Shown here: positions 31,086 through 37,155 of the stretch, piece after piece | Layout: every line of letters starts with the position of its first letter | Numbering within the stretch: the first letter of the stretch is position 1 | Source of the DNA: Chloroflexota bacterium | GTDB taxonomy: Bacteria; Chloroflexota; Dehalococcoidia; JACVQG01; JAHKAY01 | Direction of reading: 5' to 3' | Assembly: GCA_018825785.1 (NCBI GenBank) | Contig: JAHKAY010000021.1 | Coordinates: 1 to 37,155, forward strand | DNA length: 37,155 nt | Notes under the pieces: generated by a model | Database searches by the model: none | Told to the model about the DNA's origin: nothing | What the model saw: the letters and a program-made list of their open reading frames with translations, nothing else | Program-made: the position numbers and the translations under genes

Positions 31086-32631
31086 GCTCCCCTTTCAACT
31101 TCTTTATCCCTCTGGGCAGCAGGGGCAGGAGGTCCGAGGCCACGACCCCTGCCTCACCCAACTCCTCCCTGGCCAGCTCCCCCGCCAGGCCGTGGAGATA
31201 GACCCCCAGGGAGGCGGCGTCAAAGGGGGAAAGGCCCTGGGCCAGGAGCCCGGCGATGGCCCCGGCCAGCACGTCCCCAGTCCCCGCCGAGGCCAGGGTG
31301 GGGTTGGCAAAGGGGGAAAGGCGGACCTCACCCCCGGGCGAGGCTATCACGGTAAAGGCCCCCTTCAGCACCAGCACCTTGCCCCACCTCCCGGCAAACC
31401 GCCGGGCCACCTCCAGGCGGTCCCCCTGGATTTCATTCACGGCAAGGCCCGTCAGGCGGGCCATCTCACCGGGGTGGGGGGTAAGGACAGCAGCCTCGGG
31501 CAGCCTCTCCCACCAGCCCTCCCTCCCCGCCAGGTGGTTCAGGCCGTCGGCATCCAGTACAAGGGGCTTCTTCAGGCCCGACCCCAGGAAGGCCTCCATG
31601 AAACGGGACACCACCGGGGCCCGGCCTATCCCACATCCCAAGAGGAGGACATCGTAGCCCGGCACCTTCTCCGCCAGTGACTGCCATGCCCTGAGGCTGA
31701 GGAACCCCCCATCATCGGGGAGGGGGAGGTGGGTGGCCTCGGTGAGCCCGGAGGCGAAGATGGGGTAGAGGCTGCGGGGGGCGGCCAGGGCGACCAGCCC
31801 CGCCCCCACCCGGTAGGCCCCCAGGCAGGCAAGACAGGCTGCCCCGATGTAGTTCTCCGACCCCGCCGCCACCAGCACCCGGCCAAAGGTCCCCTTGTTG
31901 GCCTCGGCTGGCCGCGCGGGTAGAAGGCGGGCTGCCCATTCCGGGGTGAGGAGCCCGGTGGCGATATCTGCGGCTGCCTCCTGAGGGAGGCCCAGGTCCA
32001 CAAAGGCTATCTTCCCCGTGTGGCTGGCCCCCGGGAAGGCGTAGAGGCCCCGTTTGGGGTAGCCCACGGTTATGGTCACATCAAAGGTGGGGGTGGCAGG
32101 GTCCACCTTGCCGGTATCGGGGTGCAGGCCCGAGGGCAGGTCCAGGGCTATCAGCTTCAGCCCCGGCCTCTTCTTTTTCTCCTCCCCCACCTTTTCCAGG
32201 ACGGCCCTGAAAAGGCCCTCCAGGGGCCGGAACCTCCCCGTGCCAAAGAGGGCATCCAGGACAGCATTGGCGGTGGCGAGGAAACGCCCCAGGACGGCCA
32301 GGTCCTGGTCCTCCTCCCCCCGGGCCCAGGGGACCTGTCGGCGGCGGCATTCCAGCAGGAGGGACTCCTCCGGGTCATCCCGGCCCAGGAGGTAAAGGGA
32401 GACCATTGCCCCACAGTCCCGGAGGTGTCGGGCTGCCACCAGGCCGTCCCCGCCATTGTTCCCCGGGCCCACCAGGACCAGCACCTCCCGGCCTGATATC
32501 TCCCCCGGCACCCGCGCCACCTCCCTGGCCACACCAAGCCCCGCCCTTTCCATGAGGGTGGAGCCATCCAGGCCCTGGGCCCCGGCCCTATTCTCTATCT
32601 CCCGCATCTCATGGGCGGTGACCAGCTTCAA
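31078..32631 (-). CDS. nnr: Bifunctional NAD(P)HX epimerase / ADP-dependent NAD(P)HX dehydratase
   Basis: 517 residues. Residues 1-215 are the YjeF-N epimerase (VLVLVGPGNNGGDGLVAARH, ALDLPSGLHPDTGK, TITVGYPKRGLYAFPG). Residues 225-515 are the ribokinase-like dehydratase (NKGTFGRVLVAAGSENYIGA, VLTPHPGEMARLTG, STGTGDVLAG-like SAGTGDVLAGAIAGLLAQG). It repairs hydrated NADH and NADPH. The fused form is standard in bacteria. It sits between acpS and coaX with 4- and 8-base overlaps; acpS-nnr pairs are common. The epimerase and dehydratase motifs appear intact. Confidence 0.94.
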   Translation of the reverse strand: MKLVTAHEMREIENRAGAQGLDGSTLMERAGLGVAREVARVPGEISGREVLVLVGPGNNGGDGLVAARHLRDCGAMVSLYLLGRDDPEESLLLECRRRQVPWARGEEDQDLAVLGRFLATANAVLDALFGTGRFRPLEGLFRAVLEKVGEEKKKRPGLKLIALDLPSGLHPDTGKVDPATPTFDVTITVGYPKRGLYAFPGASHTGKIAFVDLGLPQEAAADIATGLLTPEWAARLLPARPAEANKGTFGRVLVAAGSENYIGAACLACLGAYRVGAGLVALAAPRSLYPIFASGLTEATHLPLPDDGGFLSLRAWQSLAEKVPGYDVLLLGCGIGRAPVVSRFMEAFLGSGLKKPLVLDADGLNHLAGREGWWERLPEAAVLTPHPGEMARLTGLAVNEIQGDRLEVARRFAGRWGKVLVLKGAFTVIASPGGEVRLSPFANPTLASAGTGDVLAGAIAGLLAQGLSPFDAASLGVYLHGLAGELAREELGEAGVVASDLLPLLPRGIKKLKGEHG

Positions 32632-32981
32632 CGGCGGTTTCCTACCACCGAGGCTATGGCATACTCCCGGCAGTGGGACAGGGAGACCACCAGCTCCAGG
32701 CCGAGCCTTCTGGCCCGGGCCCTGGCCTTGCCCAAGAGCCTGAGGCGGGGCTCGCCCCTGGGGCCCCTGAGCACCTCAATCTCCCGCCAGCGCTGGGCCC
32801 CACCCAGGGCCTTCATCACCGCCTCCTTGGCAGCAAACCGGGCCGCCAGGGAGGCGGGCTTCTTTCGGCAGAGCTCCAGCTCCGCCGGCGTAAACACCCG
32901 CACCAGGAAGCGCGCCCCCCAGCGGCTTACGGCCATTTCTATCCGGCCCACCTCAATAATGTCCACCCCGACGGAGTTCAT
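32628..32981 (-). CDS. acpS: Holo-[acyl-carrier-protein] synthase
   Basis: 117 residues from the ATG at 32981. VGVDIIEVGRIE carries the metal-binding Asp, and LAARFAAKEAVMKALG carries the catalytic Glu-Lys pair. The C-terminal SLSHCREYAIASVV is the family end motif. It transfers the phosphopantetheine arm of CoA to ACP, linking the CoA genes downstream to fatty acid synthesis. The frame is open much further upstream (to 33530), but that part lies over hflX. The extended -10 at 32998-33006 would start the mRNA about ten bases before this ATG, leaving no obvious ribosome site. Confidence 0.93.
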   Translation of the reverse strand: MNSVGVDIIEVGRIEMAVSRWGARFLVRVFTPAELELCRKKPASLAARFAAKEAVMKALGGAQRWREIEVLRGPRGEPRLRLLGKARARARRLGLELVVSLSHCREYAIASVVGNRR

Positions 32982-32997
32982 ATCTATCCAAAGGTGG

Positions 32998-33006
32998 ATT
33001 ATACCA
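32998..33006 (-). promoter_or_regulatory. Extended -10 promoter of the acpS-nnr-coaX-coaBC operon
   Basis: The minus strand reads TGGTATAAT (33006-32998), a perfect extended -10 without a good -35. The predicted start is near 32991, ten bases before the acpS ATG. It gives the CoA operon a start separate from hflX, which ends 109 bases upstream of that ATG. Confidence 0.6.
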
Positions 33007-33090
33007 CGCCTGCCACCCAAAAACGAACCATCCTTGTCTGACATAACGATAATTGTGCGAACTCCTTCCAGAGGAGGTTGTTGACATAAA

Positions 33091-34194
33091 CTAGAGAAAA
33101 TGGACGGGGGGCTGGGGTTGGAGCTTCTGGGCGACGAGTTCCAGGAGCCGGTCCAGGCCCCAGCCCTGGGTGGCGGAGATGAGGACGGTGTCTTCCCTGG
33201 CCCAGCCCTCCAGGTCGTCCCTGGGCCCGGCAAGCAGGTCCACTTTGTTGAGCACCAGGAGGCGGGGCTTGCCGGCCAGGCCCAGCTCCTCCAGGGTCTT
33301 TTCCACCGTCTGGTTCTGCTGGGGGGCGCTGGGATGGGTGATGTCCACCACATTGAGCAGGAGGTGGGCCTCCTCCAGTTCCTCCAGGGTGGCCCGGAAG
33401 GCCGCCACCACCGTATGGGGCAGCTTTCTGATAAAGCCCACGGTATCGGTGAGGAGGGCCTTCTTCCCCCCGGGCAGCTTGAGCTGGCGGGTGGTGGGGT
33501 CCAGGGTGGCAAAGAGCCTGTTCTCCACAAAGACTTCGGCCCGGGTGAGGGCGTTCAAGAGGGTGCTTTTCCCGGCATTGGTATAGCCCACCAGGGCCAC
33601 CACGGGGACCCCCGTCTCCTGCCGCTTTGTGCGGTAGAGGGCCCGCTGGCGTCTCACAATCTCCAGCTCACGGCGGAGACGGGATATCCTGTCCCTGATG
33701 AGGCGGCGGTCGGTTTCAATCTGCGCCTCCCCCGGGCCCCGGGTGCCGATGCCACCCCCCAACCTTTCCAGGTGGCTCCACTGGCCGGCCAGGCGGGGCA
33801 GAAGATAGACAAGCTGGGCCAGCTTCACCTGGAGCTCCGCCTCCCGGGTGCGGGCCCTCTGGGCAAAGATATCCAGGATGAGGGCTGTCCGGTCCAGGAC
33901 CTTCACCTTCAGCATCTCCTCCAGGTTACTCTGCTGGTGGGGGGAAAGCTCATCATCAAAGATTACGGTGTTGTAGCCTATCTCCCCCTGCCGGGCCTGA
34001 AGCTCCAGCAGCTTGCCCTTCCCCAGATAGGATGTGGGAGAAGGCTGGGAGAGGTGCTGGATGACCCTGCCCACCACCTCCCCACCGGCCGTGGCCACCA
34101 GCTGGCCAAGCTCGTCCAGGGAGCTTTCCACGGTCCAGCCGTCCTGATGTTTCCCCTGTTTCCCCCCCACCGCCACCAGCATCACCCTCTCCAC
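33091..34194 (-). CDS. hflX: GTPase HflX
   Basis: 367 residues from a GTG at 34194. The N-terminal nucleotide-binding domain contains YNTVIFDDELSPHQQSNLEE. A coiled linker follows with GGGIGTRGPGEAQIETDRR (the HflX signature). The Ras-like G domain has VALVGYTNAGKSTLLNALT (G1), DTVGFI (G3) and LNKVDLL (G4). HflX splits or rescues stalled ribosomes. The frame reaches 34458, but that part overlaps dapL. The GTG has GGGAGGAG close upstream and places the start where homologs begin. An ATG at 34182 is an alternative. No ATG lies between dapL and the conserved region, and the leader holds a tandem TTGACATAAA repeat. Confidence 0.92.
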   Translation of the reverse strand: MERVMLVAVGGKQGKHQDGWTVESSLDELGQLVATAGGEVVGRVIQHLSQPSPTSYLGKGKLLELQARQGEIGYNTVIFDDELSPHQQSNLEEMLKVKVLDRTALILDIFAQRARTREAELQVKLAQLVYLLPRLAGQWSHLERLGGGIGTRGPGEAQIETDRRLIRDRISRLRRELEIVRRQRALYRTKRQETGVPVVALVGYTNAGKSTLLNALTRAEVFVENRLFATLDPTTRQLKLPGGKKALLTDTVGFIRKLPHTVVAAFRATLEELEEAHLLLNVVDITHPSAPQQNQTVEKTLEELGLAGKPRLLVLNKVDLLAGPRDDLEGWAREDTVLISATQGWGLDRLLELVAQKLQPQPPVHFL

Positions 34195-34210
34195 CAGCTC
34201 CTCCCTTGTG

Positions 34211-34242
34211 TTTATGTCAACTCTCCTGTGTTTTATGTCAAC
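34211..34242 (-). repeat. Tandem GTTGACATAAA repeat between dapL and hflX
   Basis: On the minus strand GTTGACATAAA occurs at 34242-34232 and 34221-34211, 21 bases apart, each followed by ACACA/CACAAG and a GGAG tract. A third copy, GTTGACATAAAC, lies on the opposite strand at 33080-33091, at the other end of hflX. Each copy contains a TTGACA (-35-like) and the first also contains the dapL stop. No good -10 follows either, so a promoter is not clear. Confidence 0.5.
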
Positions 34243-35398
34243 TCCTCCACTTCTCCAGGCGGGAGATGCCCTCCTCCAGGTCCTCGTCGGAGAGGGTGAG
34301 GGAGAGGCGGACATACCCCTCCCCTGCCTTCCCGTAGCCCACGCCCGGGGTGACCACCACCCCCGTCTCCTCCAGGAGGCGGGTGGTGAAGGAGGTGGAG
34401 GTAAAGCCCTGGGGCACCCTCGCCCAGACATACAGGCTGGCCCTGGGGGCGGGGGCACGGAGGCCGATGCGGTTGAGGGTGGCCACCAGACGGTCCCGGC
34501 GATGCTGATAGACCTGGTTGTGGTCAGGGATACAGTCCTGGGGCCCCTCCAGGGCAGCTATGGCCATGTGCTGGATGGCCTGGGGAATGCCCGAGTCCAG
34601 GTTGGACTTGACCTTCATCAGGGCCTCCACCATCCCGGCATTCCCCACCACCATCCCGATGCGCCACCCGGTCATATTGTAGGTCTTGGAAAAGGAGTGG
34701 AATTCCACCCCTACCTCCCCGGCCCCCGTGACCTGGAGGAAACTCTCCGGCCGGTAGCCGTCAAAGGCCACCTCAGTATAAGGCCCATCGTGGCAGAGGG
34801 CCAGGCCGTATTTCCGGGCGAAGGCCACCGCCCTCTCAAAGAACTCCAGCCCCGCCACCGCCGCGGTGGGGTTGTTGGGGTAGTTGAGCCACATCAGCTT
34901 GGCCTTCCTGGCCACATCGGGTGGGATGGCCTCCAGGTCAGGGAGGAAGCCGTTCTCTTCACGAAGGGGCATGTAGTAAGGGGTGCCGCCGCAGAAGATG
35001 GTGCCCATAGAATAGACCGGGTAGGCGGGGTCGGGGACAAGGGCGATGTCGCCGGGGTCAATAAAGCACAGGGCGATATGTCCTATCCCTTCCTTGGAGC
35101 CAATGAGGGGCAGGACCTCCTTGCCCGGGTCCAACGATACGCCGAAGCGCCTTTCATACCAGCGGGCGATGGCCCGGCGCAGCTCCAGGAGGCCATCCGT
35201 CTCAGGATAGCGGTGGTTCCTGGGGTCCCGGGCCGCCTCGCAGAGGCGGTCAATGATGTGGGGAGGGGTGGGGATATCGGGGTCGCCGATGGCGAAGGAT
35301 ATGACCCTCTCCCCTCTGGCCCGCTTCTCCGCTATCTTCCGGGATATCTCCACGAAGAGGTATGGGGGCAGGTTTTCAACACGCCGGGCAAACTTCAT
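34238..35398 (-). CDS. dapL: LL-diaminopimelate aminotransferase
   Basis: 386 residues, fold-type I aminotransferase. FAIGDPDIPTPPHIIDRLCE is the N-terminal class I/II motif. LNYPNNPTAAVAG binds substrate carboxylate and PLP, CHDGPYTEVAFDGY carries the PLP Asp/Tyr, and FHSFSKTYNMTGWRIG has Lys238 as the Schiff-base lysine. The pattern and the neighbour dapF (four-base overlap) favour DapL, which converts tetrahydrodipicolinate directly to LL-diaminopimelate, bypassing DapD/C/E. An alternative is a broader class I aminotransferase (for example alanine or aspartate). The adjacent epimerase makes DapL the better call. Confidence 0.87.
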   Translation of the reverse strand: MKFARRVENLPPYLFVEISRKIAEKRARGERVISFAIGDPDIPTPPHIIDRLCEAARDPRNHRYPETDGLLELRRAIARWYERRFGVSLDPGKEVLPLIGSKEGIGHIALCFIDPGDIALVPDPAYPVYSMGTIFCGGTPYYMPLREENGFLPDLEAIPPDVARKAKLMWLNYPNNPTAAVAGLEFFERAVAFARKYGLALCHDGPYTEVAFDGYRPESFLQVTGAGEVGVEFHSFSKTYNMTGWRIGMVVGNAGMVEALMKVKSNLDSGIPQAIQHMAIAALEGPQDCIPDHNQVYQHRRDRLVATLNRIGLRAPAPRASLYVWARVPQGFTSTSFTTRLLEETGVVVTPGVGYGKAGEGYVRLSLTLSDEDLEEGISRLEKWRS

Positions 35399-36243
35399 AG
35401 CCAGTCCTCCGCTATTTCTCCTTCAAAGACCTGCTCCACATAGCCGGTGAGGTAGACATCGCCTTCTCCATCCCAGGAGAGGCCCAGAGTGCCCCCCGGC
35501 AGGCGGATACTGACTTCTTCCGCTACTTTGTCCAGGAGCCTGGCTGCCACCATGATGGCCGAGGCCCCGGTGCCGCAGGAGAGGGTCTCCCCCACCCCCC
35601 TCTCCCAGACCCGGGCCTCTATCTCCCGCCGGGAAACCACCCGGGCCACCTCAAAGTTGGTCCGCTGGGGGAAGAGGGGGTGGCTCTCCACCAGGGGGCC
35701 GAGCCGGGCCAGGGGGAAGGCCGATACATCTCCCCTGATAAAGGCCACGGCATGGGGGTTTCCCATGGACACCAGGCTCGCCCGCAGGACCCTCCCCCCC
35801 ACCTTCAACTGATAGTCCAGGGCTTGTGTTATGTCAAGTGGCAAATCTGCGGGTATATCTTTGGGGGCGAGGCGGGGGGTGCCCATATTCACCCGGGCCC
35901 GGGCCACTTTCCCCCTTTGAAGGAAGGGGACAATGGTCTTTATCCCGGCCCTGGTCTCCACCTTGACACCGTCTCTTGGGGCCAGGCCGGCTTCCACGGC
36001 ATACTTGGCGAAGCAGCGCAGGCCGTTGCCGCTGGTCTCGGCCTCGGAGCCGTCGGGGTTAAACAGGCGCATGGAAAGGTCGGCCTTCCTTGAGGACAGG
36101 ACCAGGAGGAGGCCGTCGCCCCCCACCCCCAGCTGGCGGTGGCAGAGCCTCCGGGCCAGGGCAGGCCAGTCCCTCCCCGGCTGGCCCCGCCAGTCTACCA
36201 GGATAAAGTCATTCCCCGACGCCTGGAGCTTAACGAACCTCAA
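35395..36243 (-). CDS. dapF: Diaminopimelate epimerase with first catalytic Cys replaced by Ser
   Basis: 282 residues. The start FVKLQASGNDFILVDWRG, the middle SLVSMGNPHAVAFI and the second catalytic loop ETLSCGTGASAIMVA (Cys223) are classic DapF. The first catalytic loop, usually CGNGxRC, reads TSGNGLRCFAKY: Ser71 (codon AGC, 36033-36031) replaces the Cys that acts as one of the two proton acid/bases. The enzyme converts LL- to meso-diaminopimelate for lysine and peptidoglycan. A Ser at this place could reduce activity or mark a lineage variant. It overlaps dapL by four bases and miaA by 14, so all three are probably co-transcribed. Confidence 0.9.
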   Translation of the reverse strand: MRFVKLQASGNDFILVDWRGQPGRDWPALARRLCHRQLGVGGDGLLLVLSSRKADLSMRLFNPDGSEAETSGNGLRCFAKYAVEAGLAPRDGVKVETRAGIKTIVPFLQRGKVARARVNMGTPRLAPKDIPADLPLDITQALDYQLKVGGRVLRASLVSMGNPHAVAFIRGDVSAFPLARLGPLVESHPLFPQRTNFEVARVVSRREIEARVWERGVGETLSCGTGASAIMVAARLLDKVAEEVSIRLPGGTLGLSWDGEGDVYLTGYVEQVFEGEIAEDWL

Positions 36244-37138
36244 AGGCCTCCTTTACCAGGGCAAAGGCCCTCTCTACCTCGCCACCTCTTGCCTCCAGCC
36301 AGCTTATCCTGGGGTCATCCAGCCGGAACCAGGCGGACTGGCGGCGGGCAAAGCTGTGGGTGGCGTATTTGATGCGCTGGACCGCCTGGGGAAGGCCCGC
36401 CTCCCCCCGGAGATAGCCCATTATCTCCCGGTAGCCCACGCTGGAGAGGGCGGGGAGGGACGGGCTGTAGCCCTTGTCCAGAAGCGCCCTCACCTCCTCC
36501 ACCCAGCCCCGGCCTATCATATCATCCACCCTCTTATCTATCCTAGCATAAAGCTCCCCCCGGGGGGCAGTGAGACCGATGATGAGAAACCTATAGGGGG
36601 GAGGCCTCTTCTCCCGGCCCCTGACCCCTGCCCGGGCCAGCTCCAGGGCCCGGATGGCCCGGCGGACATTCCGGGGGTCAATCCTGGAGGCAACCTCGGG
36701 GTCCATGGCCCTGAGCTCGTCAAAGAGGGGGCCGATGCCCTCCCTCCGGACTCTCTCCTCCATCTCCTGGCGGAAGGCGCTATCAGGGGGGACCCGGGGC
36801 ACCTGCCACCCCTCCACCACACCCCAGATATACTGGCCGGTGCCACCGACCAGGATGGGGAGTTTTGCCCTTTGAAGTACCACTTCAATGGCCTGATAGG
36901 CGCGGGGCTGGAAGAGTGCCAGGCTGAATTCCTGGTCGGGGTCCACGATATCAAGAAGGTGATGGGAGACGAGGGCCCTGTCCTGGGGCCCGGGCTTGCC
37001 GGTGCCGATATCCATGTAGCGATACACCTGCCGGCTATCGGCGTTGATAATCTCCCCCCCCAGCTTTTGGGCCATCTCCAGGGCCAGGCGGCTTTTCCCC
37101 ACCCCCGTAGGCCCCACCACCACCAGGACCGGGTTCAT
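36230..37138 (-). CDS. miaA: tRNA dimethylallyltransferase
   Basis: 302 residues. VVVGPTGVGKSRLALEMA is the P-loop (GPTGVGKS at 9-16). DSRQVYRYMDIGTGKP (34-49) is the MiaA signature, and HHLLDIVDPDQEFSLALFQ and LPILVGGTGQYIWGVVEGW complete the prenyl-transfer core. It adds a dimethylallyl group to A37 of tRNAs reading UNN codons, using a product of the MEP pathway (see ispE). The ATG at 37138 lies 17 bases from the window end, so its promoter is not visible. Its 3' end overlaps dapF by 14 bases. Confidence 0.95.
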   Translation of the reverse strand: MNPVLVVVGPTGVGKSRLALEMAQKLGGEIINADSRQVYRYMDIGTGKPGPQDRALVSHHLLDIVDPDQEFSLALFQPRAYQAIEVVLQRAKLPILVGGTGQYIWGVVEGWQVPRVPPDSAFRQEMEERVRREGIGPLFDELRAMDPEVASRIDPRNVRRAIRALELARAGVRGREKRPPPYRFLIIGLTAPRGELYARIDKRVDDMIGRGWVEEVRALLDKGYSPSLPALSSVGYREIMGYLRGEAGLPQAVQRIKYATHSFARRQSAWFRLDDPRISWLEARGGEVERAFALVKEAFEVR

Positions 37139-37155
37139 CGTGAGCGGATGGCCGA

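Noticed and set aside
34195-34458. N-terminal extension of HflX into dapL
   Set aside because: The sequence is Pro/Arg/Ser-rich shadow of the aminotransferase; a GTG with a ribosome site sits at the conserved start.
33100-35443. Two plus-strand frames of about 400 codons opposite hflX and dapL
   Set aside because: Both mirror strongly conserved genes and have no recognisable protein features.
15842-35839. TTGACATAA copies inside cca, valS and dapF (near 15842, 27001 and 35831) as part of the hflX repeat family
   Set aside because: Each encodes ordinary residues of its gene (for example YVK or LDIT) in frame, so coding constraint explains them.
11090-36033. Genetic-code or recoding explanation for the Cys to Ser changes
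   Set aside because: Different Ser codons (AGC, TCG) are used, and TGC/TGT encode essential Cys normally in the ferredoxins, SecA and GltB1.

Overview
The window looks like a high-GC bacterial chromosome segment, most likely Chloroflexota (Dehalococcoidia-like). This is inferred from the gene set, not from a search: a long SRP RNA with an Alu domain, an archaeal-style three-piece glutamate synthase with an NrpR-type regulator, DapL-type lysine/peptidoglycan synthesis, and secreted beta-helix proteins of a kind common in uncultured Chloroflexota. Most of it is core metabolism packed into tight operons with 1-30 nt overlaps. The accessory parts are the left edge, the 17.7-20.1 kb region and the 28.0-29.1 kb region.

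Layout. (1) 1-820, minus strand: the start of a tyrosine recombinase running off the window, then a tRNA-Gln(CUG)-like RNA that lacks a T arm but has its own promoter and terminator. (2) 825-6982, minus: one nitrogen-assimilation operon (poly-ferredoxin, FAD/NAD oxidoreductase, glutaminase, FMN synthase and GXGXG pieces of glutamate synthase, NrpR), driven by a strong promoter whose start region holds a 14-bp palindrome resembling an NrpR operator. (3) 6976-11962, plus: a CAU-anticodon tRNA, then a MoxR / DUF58 / transglutaminase-like membrane operon. (4) 12038-15695, plus: alpha/beta hydrolase, SRP RNA, ksgA, ispE, a VTT-domain membrane protein and a SemiSWEET-like protein. (5) 15673-17660: divergent cca and rnc, whose promoters predict leaderless mRNAs. 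(6) 17716-20124: a secreted beta-helix protein behind a structured leader, a small HTH protein, and an unusually palindromic prs promoter. (7) 20180-25351, plus: prs, secA, a stand-alone PolX N-terminal domain, an unknown protein and a small secreted protein. (8) 25389-37138, minus: valS, a palindromic repeat, a nuclease-like unknown, coaBC, coaX, nnr, acpS, hflX, dapL, dapF, miaA.

How genes work together. The nitrogen operon should carry electrons from NAD(P)H or ferredoxin through the FAD protein to the glutamate synthase, with NrpR encoded last and so probably autoregulated. acpS, nnr, coaX and coaBC form a CoA/ACP and nucleotide-repair group. dapL and dapF supply meso-diaminopimelate.

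Most notable points: the T-armless tRNA-Gln-like RNA beside an integrase; the NrpR/split-GltB operon with a candidate operator; a branched leader ending in an intrinsic terminator, with helically phased TTTACC repeats; an RNase III lacking a metal-binding Asp; and three enzymes (TgpA-like, DapF, CoaBC) whose usual catalytic cysteine is serine. No CRISPR array, IS element or complete prophage was seen.
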